A DNA stretch of 34,810 nucleotides, taken from NCBI GenBank assembly GCA_005893265.1, contig VBOX01000065.1, forward strand, positions 12,789-47,598, written 5' to 3'. Made by a program: the position numbers and the translations under genes. Origin of the DNA: Candidatus Eiseniibacteriota bacterium (GTDB lineage Bacteria > Eisenbacteria > RBG-16-71-46 > SZUA-252). The notes under the pieces are model-generated. The model made no database searches, was not told where the DNA came from, and was given only the letters and a program-made list of their open reading frames with translations. Below are positions 27,622 through 34,810 of this stretch, in pieces. How positions within the stretch are numbered: the first letter of the stretch is position 1; every line of letters starts with the position of its first letter.

Positions 27622-27671
27622 CCGACGCTCGTGTTCGGTCCATCCCGTTCCCAACGACAGAGGCAATCTAC

Positions 27672-27806
27672 GTGAAGCGCACGTTTCAGCCCCACAATCG
27701 CCGCCGAAAGAAGGTGCACGGCTTTCGTGAGCGCATGAGCACGCGAGGCGGCCGCGCCGTTCTGAAACGCCGCCGTGAACGAGGCCGCAAACGCCTCACG
27801 GTATAG
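27672..27806 (+). CDS. rpmH: 50S ribosomal protein L34
   Basis: 44-residue, highly basic ribosomal protein. The sequence starts [17 protein letters not shown] after the GTG start and contains [20 protein letters not shown], the standard L34 pattern. It is encoded from a GTG eight bases after AGAGG (27659-27663). It leads the rpmH-rnpA-yidD-yidC-khpB-mnmE-mnmG-rsmG order that flanks the origin in many bacteria. Confidence 0.96.
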   Translation: MKRTFQPHNRRRKKVHGFRERMSTRGGRAVLKRRRERGRKRLTV

Positions 27807-27831
27807 CGTCGCCCCAAGGCTCGAGGCCAGG

Positions 27832-28179
27832 ATGCCCGGCGCGGTTCGACCGCGCGATCGCCGCCTGCACCAAGGCTGGCAATTCCGCGAAGTGTATCAA
27901 TCAGGGAAGTCCATTCACGGCAGCCTGATGACATTGGTGAGCATGCCGCGGAGCTCAGACCACGGCCGGACCGCGTTCGTCGCCAGCCGCAGGGTCGGCC
28001 CCGCGGTCCGGCGGAATCGCGCGAAGCGCCTCCTGAAGGAGGCATTCCGGAAGGTTTCCCCTGGGGTGCGCGACCGCGCGACCTGGCGGGTCTGGATCGC
28101 CCGAAGCGCCTGCTCGATCGCCACGTTCGAAAACGTCTCCGCCGAAATGAACGACCTCCTGAGGCGAGAGCCCGCGTGA
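27832..28179 (+). CDS. rnpA: Ribonuclease P protein component
   Basis: About 115-residue basic protein subunit of RNase P, which matures tRNA 5' ends together with the RNA subunit. The conserved RNR motif region reads GPAVRRNRAKRLLKEAFR. The N-terminal strand region QGWQFREVYQSGKSIHG is typical. The ATG at 27832 gives the usual length and lies 25 bases after rpmH. A GTG at 27775 would overlap rpmH and add unconserved residues. The stop overlaps the yidD start. Confidence 0.93.
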   Translation: MPGAVRPRDRRLHQGWQFREVYQSGKSIHGSLMTLVSMPRSSDHGRTAFVASRRVGPAVRRNRAKRLLKEAFRKVSPGVRDRATWRVWIARSACSIATFENVSAEMNDLLRREPA

Positions 28180-28421
28180 GGGTCCCGGCGAGGTCGTCCG
28201 CGTCCTTGGGGCTACGATGGCTCCTCTTGTGGTTGATCCGCTTTTACCGGGCCGCGGTCTCCCCATTCTTGCCACGCTCCTGCCGCTTCGAGCCGAGCTG
28301 CGCCGCCTACGCGGAAGAGGCCATGGCGCGGCGCCCGCTGCGACGCGCGTTGATCCTCATCGTGGGCCGCGTCCTTCGCTGCCATCCGTTCCACCCCGGA
28401 GGTTACGACCCGGTCCCTTGA
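28176..28421 (+). CDS. yidD: Membrane protein insertion efficiency factor YidD
   Basis: 81-residue protein of the YidD family, thought to assist YidC-dependent membrane insertion. The core has RFYRAAVSPFLPRSCRFEPSCAAYAEEA, split here as residues about 22-49, and RCHPFHPGGYDPVP at the C-terminus. The conserved cysteines and the GGYDPVP end are diagnostic. The GTG start overlaps the rnpA stop (GTGA). Confidence 0.93.
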   Translation: MRVPARSSASLGLRWLLLWLIRFYRAAVSPFLPRSCRFEPSCAAYAEEAMARRPLRRALILIVGRVLRCHPFHPGGYDPVP

Positions 28422-28439
28422 ACGGATCGCGGCGACGCC

Positions 28440-30152
28440 ATGGATCGTAAAGTCCTCATCGCGATGGTCATGATCATGATGGTCCTGCTCCTGGACCAGG
28501 TGATCTCGCCGAAATTTTATCGCCCGCGCCGAAAACCGGTCCCGTCCCAGCCGGGCGGCACGGCGGGGCAACCTGCCACGACGGCCCCCAGCCCTCAGGG
28601 GAGCCCGCAAACACCCGCTTCAGGAGGGTCCCAGGCAGGGGCTCCCGCCGGCAGTTCGTCGAGTGGGGCTCCCGGGGGAGCTACCTCGGCCGTCTTGTCG
28701 ACGGGAGCCGTTCTGACGAGTGCCAGGGTGTCGCCGGAACCGATCGAGACCCGCGAGGTGAAGACCGAGCATTTCCGGGCGGAGTTCACAAGCGAAGGCG
28801 GGGCGATCTCTCACTGGACTCTCGATTCCTACAAGGACCAGATCCGGAGCGCGCCCGTGGACTTGGTGCCGCCCGGCGCGCGTGCCCTCTTGGTCATCGT
28901 TGAGGCCGGCGCGCGCGCGATCAACTTCTCGAACGTTCCATTCCGAATCACCCAGGACGACCCGCTCGGCGGCGCGCTGACCTTTGAGGCGGTCGATTCG
29001 AGCGGCATCCGGGTCGTGAAGAGCTATCAGGTGGGCCGGGACCGGAGGCTCCTCGAGAGCGACGTTCGAGTCTCGGCGCCTCCCGGGCTGGGCCCCATTC
29101 GTTATCGCATCGGATGGGGTACGCCCCTTCCGATCACGGAGGCGGCGACCAAGCGGGAGCAGCTGCAGGCAGTGGCTCTCCTCGGCACCAAGCTCGAGAG
29201 CCTTCCGGCGGGGAAGCTGGGGCCGAACGGAGAGCGGATCGTCCCTCCCGGAAATGTCCGCTGGGTCGCGAGCCGCAGCAAGTACTTCATCGCGGCGGTC
29301 ATTCCGGACTCGGGAACGGTCTCGGACGTCGTTTTTCGCAGCACGGGATCGGGGCTCGTGACGGCGTGGTTCGTAGGGGCGGCGCCACCGGGCACCGAGG
29401 TGGTGCGCCGTACCCGTATCTACGCGGGACCAATCCATTACGAGACGCTGGCGGCGGTGGGAGCCGGCCTGGACGAGGTCGCGAACCTGGGTTGGAAGTG
29501 GATGCGCGGCGTCAGCGTGCTCATGCTCACCTGTCTGAATCTGCTCCACAAGATGATCCCGAACTACGGCATCGCGATCATCATCCTGGCCGCGGCGACC
29601 AAGTTCCTCTTCTACCCGCTCACCCAAGCGAGCCTGCGCTCGATGAAGGTCATGCATCACCTGCAGCCCCAGATCAAAGAGCTTCAGGAGAAGTACAAGG
29701 GCGATCCGATGAAGCTCAACCAGGCGATGATGGCCCTGTACAAGGAAAACAAGGTCAACCCGATGAGCGGTTGCTTGCCGATGCTCTTGCAAGTACCTGT
29801 CTTCATCGCGCTCTACAACGTGCTCCTCTTTTCCGTCGAGCTTCGGGCTTCGGGGTTCGTCGGCTATATTCGCGATCTCTCGGCGCCGGACGTGCTGGCC
29901 ACGATCGGCGGGTTCCCGATCCACCTCATGCCCGTCGTCATGACCGGCAGCACGTATCTGCTGCAGTCCCAGACCCCTGTCGCCCCGGCCCAGAAAGGCA
30001 TGATGTACGTGATGCCTCTCTTTATGCTCTTCTTTATGTATACTTTTCCGTCTGGAGTGATCCTCTACTGGACCGTGAACAACCTTCTTTCGGCGCTTCA
30101 GCAGTATCTGGTCAATCTGGCTGAAGACCGAAAGCTCGCCGCGCAGGGATGA
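28440..30152 (+). CDS. yidC: Membrane protein insertase YidC
   Basis: 570-residue inner-membrane insertase of the Gram-negative type. Transmembrane segment 1 is at residues 5-21 (VLIAMVMIMMVLLLDQV). A Ser/Gly/Pro-rich linker follows at about 35-85, then the periplasmic beta-sandwich domain at about 95-330. The conserved insertase domain from about residue 340 includes NYGIAIIILAAATKFLFYPL and SLRSMKVM with the groove Arg. Later helices include PMSGCLPMLLQVPVFIALYN and FPSGVILYWTVNNLLSALQQ. Presence of the large periplasmic domain supports a diderm host. Confidence 0.95.
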   Translation: MDRKVLIAMVMIMMVLLLDQVISPKFYRPRRKPVPSQPGGTAGQPATTAPSPQGSPQTPASGGSQAGAPAGSSSSGAPGGATSAVLSTGAVLTSARVSPEPIETREVKTEHFRAEFTSEGGAISHWTLDSYKDQIRSAPVDLVPPGARALLVIVEAGARAINFSNVPFRITQDDPLGGALTFEAVDSSGIRVVKSYQVGRDRRLLESDVRVSAPPGLGPIRYRIGWGTPLPITEAATKREQLQAVALLGTKLESLPAGKLGPNGERIVPPGNVRWVASRSKYFIAAVIPDSGTVSDVVFRSTGSGLVTAWFVGAAPPGTEVVRRTRIYAGPIHYETLAAVGAGLDEVANLGWKWMRGVSVLMLTCLNLLHKMIPNYGIAIIILAAATKFLFYPLTQASLRSMKVMHHLQPQIKELQEKYKGDPMKLNQAMMALYKENKVNPMSGCLPMLLQVPVFIALYNVLLFSVELRASGFVGYIRDLSAPDVLATIGGFPIHLMPVVMTGSTYLLQSQTPVAPAQKGMMYVMPLFMLFFMYTFPSGVILYWTVNNLLSALQQYLVNLAEDRKLAAQG

Positions 30153-30176
30153 GGCGACCGGCGCGGGGCATACGAT

Positions 30177-30989
30177 ATGAGTGATTCGATACAGGTCGAA
30201 GCAGCGAGCTACGGAGACGCGGTGCATCAGGCGGCCGACCGCCTGGGCATCAGTCCCAAGGATCTCGCGATCGAAGTGATCGATCCCGGCCGCTCGGCCA
30301 ATTCACTGGGCGGATTCCGCCCGGTGAAGGTGCGCGCCTGGCGTCGCGATCCGACTTCGTCTCCCGACGGCGCGCGGATTCCCGCCAGCGCCGTGCGACG
30401 GCAGGCGTCCGCGGTGGGCGCGGAGGCTCATCGCGGTGGACGGCGCGGGGCCCCAGCCGAGACCTACGGTCCGCCGCCGCCGCCCCTCGATCCTGAGAAG
30501 ATCACGCCGGAGCTCGTCGAAGCGGTGCGCTCGATCAGCGCGGGGATCGTGGAGCAGATGGGCTTTCCTTCCACGGTGAGCGCCGAGAAGACACGTGACG
30601 GGATCCGTGTCGCGATCCAAGCCGGGGAACAGGATCAGTTCCTGATCGGCCGCGATGGAGAGACGCTCGCCGCGCTTCAGCATCTGGTCGCGCGGATGTT
30701 GCGGGCACGCGCGCCCGAGGAAGCCATTCCACGCGTCGAGGTGGACGTCGCCGGGTACCGCGATCGGCGCGTGGAAAGCCTTCGCGAGCTGGCGCGCGAC
30801 CTCATCGGCGAAGTGGGGCAGACCGGAGCCGAAGCATCGACCGAGCCCCTCTCCGCGATCGAGCGCCGCATCGTGCATCTGGAGGTGGCGGAAGTCGACG
30901 GATTCACGAGCGCCAGCGTCGGAGACGGTCTTTTCAAACGAGTCATCATCCGACGCGAAGAAGAGAAGCGCGCCGGGTCGCGCGAGTAG
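30177..30989 (+). CDS. khpB: RNA-binding protein KhpB/Jag
   Basis: 270-residue cytoplasmic RNA-binding protein. The Jag_N domain is at about 4-52 (SYGDAVHQAADRLGISPKDL). A disordered Arg/Pro/Gly-rich linker covers about 55-105. A KH domain at about 110-190 contains the GxxG loop GRDG at 158-161. The R3H domain at about 200-262 contains ERRIVHLEV and GFTSASVGDG, with Arg231 and His234 matching the RxxxH pattern. It sits directly after yidC, as in the spoIIIJ-jag pair. Confidence 0.93.
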   Translation: MSDSIQVEAASYGDAVHQAADRLGISPKDLAIEVIDPGRSANSLGGFRPVKVRAWRRDPTSSPDGARIPASAVRRQASAVGAEAHRGGRRGAPAETYGPPPPPLDPEKITPELVEAVRSISAGIVEQMGFPSTVSAEKTRDGIRVAIQAGEQDQFLIGRDGETLAALQHLVARMLRARAPEEAIPRVEVDVAGYRDRRVESLRELARDLIGEVGQTGAEASTEPLSAIERRIVHLEVAEVDGFTSASVGDGLFKRVIIRREEEKRAGSRE

Positions 30990-31006
30990 ACGAGGCATGG
31001 CCGAAA

Positions 31007-32439
31007 GTGGAAAACGACACGATCGTGGCATTGGCCACGGCACCCGGAGAGTCGGCCGTCGCCATCGTGCGGATGAGCGGCCCCTCGGCTCTCGCGATCG
31101 CGACGCGCCGCTTCCGCGGCCGCCGCTCCCCGGAGCGTAGCGCCTCACACCGTCTGCTGCTCGGAAGTTTCCTCGACGCCTACGATTCACCGCTCGACAC
31201 CGTCTTGCTCTCGATTTTCCGCGCTCCGCGCTCCTATACGGGCGAGGACGTGGTCGAAATCTCCTCCCACGGCGGGTACGTGATTCCGCGCGCCATCTTG
31301 GAGTGCTTGATCGCGGAAGGAGCGCGCGCGGCGCGCCCGGGTGAATTCACCGAGCGCGCGTTTCGGAACGGCAAGCTCGATCTCGCGCAGGCGGAGGCGG
31401 TGGCGGCGCTCGTCAAGGCGCGATCCGATCGTGCCGTTCGCGCCGCCGGGGCCACGTTGGGCGGAGCGCTGTCGCTCCGGGTGGCGGAGTTGGACCGCGA
31501 TCTGGTGCCGCTCCTCGCCGAGATCGAGGCGCGCATCGATTTCCCCAGCGACGTCGAACCCTCGCTCGACGGCCCGGCGCTCGCGGACCGCTGCTCGAGG
31601 ATCACGATGCCGCTTCGAGAATGGCTCTCGCATCTGCCGGCGGCGCGCCGGAGGGAGCAGGGCGTCCGGGTCGCGCTCGTGGGAAGACCGAACGTCGGAA
31701 AGTCGAGCCTCCTGAACGCGCTCGTCGGCTACGAACGCGCGATCGTCAGTGAGCTCCCCGGCACCACCCGCGACACGGTCGAGGAGTCGATCTGGCTGGA
31801 GGGGACCGAGCTTCGTTTGTGCGATGCCGCGGGCGTCCGCCGCTCCTCGGATCCCCTGGAGCGGCTCGGGCTCGAGCGGACGAACGACGCGGCCCGCCGC
31901 GCCGATCTCGCGGTCTTGGTGCTGGACCGCTCCGAGCCTTGCGTGGAAGACGCCGCCGCCGTCTTGACCGTGGTTGCCGATCGACCGCTTGTCGTCGCAT
32001 GGAACAAAGCGGATCTCGCTCCCGCCGCCGCATGCGCGGCCGGAGTGCCGGGGCGGGTCGCCGATGCCGACACGATCGGAGCCGCGAGCGCGCGGGAGCT
32101 CGGGATTTCCAAGAGTCTGCTCCTCGCGGAGGTCGAGACCGTGGCCGTGCGTCCCGGCGGTGTGGAGCCGCTTCGCGAGGCGTTACGCGATTCGCTTCGG
32201 CGCATCTCGGGCGACGCCGCCGGCGAGGAGCTACCGACGACGAGCGTCCGGCAGGAAACGTTGCTGCGCCGAGCGGTCGATGCACTGGAGCGCGCGGAGT
32301 TGGGCCTAAGGGAGGATTCTTCCTACGATCTGATCGCGGTCGATCTCACGGAGGCCCGCCAGGCTCTTGGCGAAATCGTGGGGCGCGGCATCGATCACGA
32401 CGTGGTCCAAGCCATCTTCTCGCAGTTCTGCATCGGAAA

Positions 32440-32443
<4 letters not shown>
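31007..32443 (+). CDS. mnmE: tRNA modification GTPase MnmE
   Basis: 478-residue GTPase that works with MnmG to modify the wobble uridine of certain tRNAs. The N-terminal folate-binding domain opens with [22 protein letters not shown]. The G domain has G1 GRPNVGKS at 226-233, G3 DAAG (usually DTAG in this family) and G4 NKAD. The C-terminal tetrapeptide-like end CIGK carries the conserved Cys475. The GTG start is 17 bases after khpB. The stop overlaps the mnmG ATG by four bases (ATGA), coupling the two partner subunits. Confidence 0.95.
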
Positions 32444-34356
<1,913 letters not shown>

Positions 34357-34810
34357 CCTTGAGCCGGATTTCGCTGAGTTCAAGGAGCGCCTATCGGAAC
34401 GGATCGCGTCGGGCTCACTGACGCCCGATGCGTTTCATCTCCTCGCCAGATTCGGGCAGCTCGTCTACACGCAGGTCGCGCAGCTCTCCCTCGTCGCCCG
34501 GGGCGACCGCACGGTGCTATACACGCGGCACATCCTCGACTCCCTCAATCCGATCGACTTCCAATCACCGCCGCCATCATCCGTACTCGATGTCGGCAGC
34601 GGTGGGGGGTTTCCGGGCATACCGCTCGCCATTGTCTGGCCGCGAACTCGATTCACCATCCTCGAATCACGAGAGAAGAAGGCGGGGTTCTTGGAGAGGG
34701 TTGGGCGGGAGTTGGGCCTCCGGAACGTGACGGTCGCCTGCGCGCGGCTCGAGGAATACGGGCGAACCTGGACGGCCGAACCCCACCAGAACGTTCTCAT
34801 CAGGGCCCTG

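Larger units (their letters stand above)
27272..27671. other. dnaA-rpmH intergenic region, probable part of oriC
   Basis: About 400 bases between divergent dnaA and rpmH. Near dnaA it holds two perfect DnaA boxes and at least one degenerate box (CCATCCACA at 27279-27287). Next comes a perfect 12-base inverted repeat at 27334-27370, then about 200 bases of GC-rich sequence in which I see no convincing gene. The rpmH promoter is at 27593-27621. Together with the dnaA-dnaN gap it probably makes up a bipartite origin. Confidence 0.6.

Noticed and set aside
27362-27643. Open frames on both strands in the dnaA-rpmH gap
   Set aside because: They are short, overlap each other and the rpmH promoter, and have no supporting signals.
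31819-32439. Long in-frame extension of mnmG inside mnmE
   Set aside because: It is Arg-rich shadow translation of mnmE in another frame. MnmG homology begins exactly at the ATG at 32440.

Overview
The window is about 34.8 kb of GC-rich bacterial chromosome (roughly 65% GC by eye). It covers the replication-origin neighbourhood of a Gram-negative-type bacterium. Diderm features are an outer-membrane beta-barrel ending in Phe, signal peptides, a lipobox lipoprotein, and a cell-wall peptidase with S-layer-homology repeats. The gene content and style (secreted parallel beta-helix protein, fused M16 peptidase, SLH-anchored M23 peptidase, very GC-rich codons) suggest an uncultured FCB-like or Eisenbacteria-like lineage. 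That placement is inference; no rRNA gene is present.

Layout. (1) 1-1237, minus: 5' part of lon, cut by the window edge. (2) 1350-1900, minus: a compact unit encoding two 24/25-residue hydrophobic peptides that share the C-terminus PDGKAGW. It has strong ribosome binding sites, a sigma-54-like promoter preceded by a palindrome, and a terminator hairpin. I regard this as the most novel item. (3) 1907-5684, minus: a translationally coupled operon for an outer-membrane barrel, a cupredoxin-like protein and an orphan sensor histidine kinase. (4) 5838-11289, plus: coupled genes for an RlmD/TrmA-type RNA methyltransferase, an M16 peptidase and a beta-helix protein. (5) 11392-16976, plus: PDZ/coiled-coil protein, D-Ala-D-Ala carboxypeptidase with a structured leader, M23-SLH peptidase, class III aminotransferase and a lipoprotein. 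(6) 17008-27271, minus: dnaA, dnaN, recF, DciA-like, gyrB, gyrA, rex and a DMT-family exporter. (7) 27672-34810, plus: rpmH, rnpA, yidD, yidC, khpB/jag, mnmE, mnmG and rsmG (cut by the window edge).

The divergent dnaA and rpmH clusters mark the chromosomal origin. Perfect DnaA boxes (TTATCCACA) lie on both sides of dnaA: two upstream at 27305-27325 and one downstream at 25831-25839, next to the least GC-rich stretch of the window. This suggests a bipartite oriC. Genes on both sides point away from it, as expected for leading-strand genes; the plus-strand block 5838-16976 is the exception.

Many genes overlap by 1-4 bases (ATGA, GTGA, TGATG), so translational coupling is widespread. The most notable annotation trap is rex. 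Its full-length frame begins directly after the gyrA stop codon and has no ATG, GTG or TTG before the DNA-binding domain. A CTG with an ideally spaced Shine-Dalgarno sequence is the probable start.
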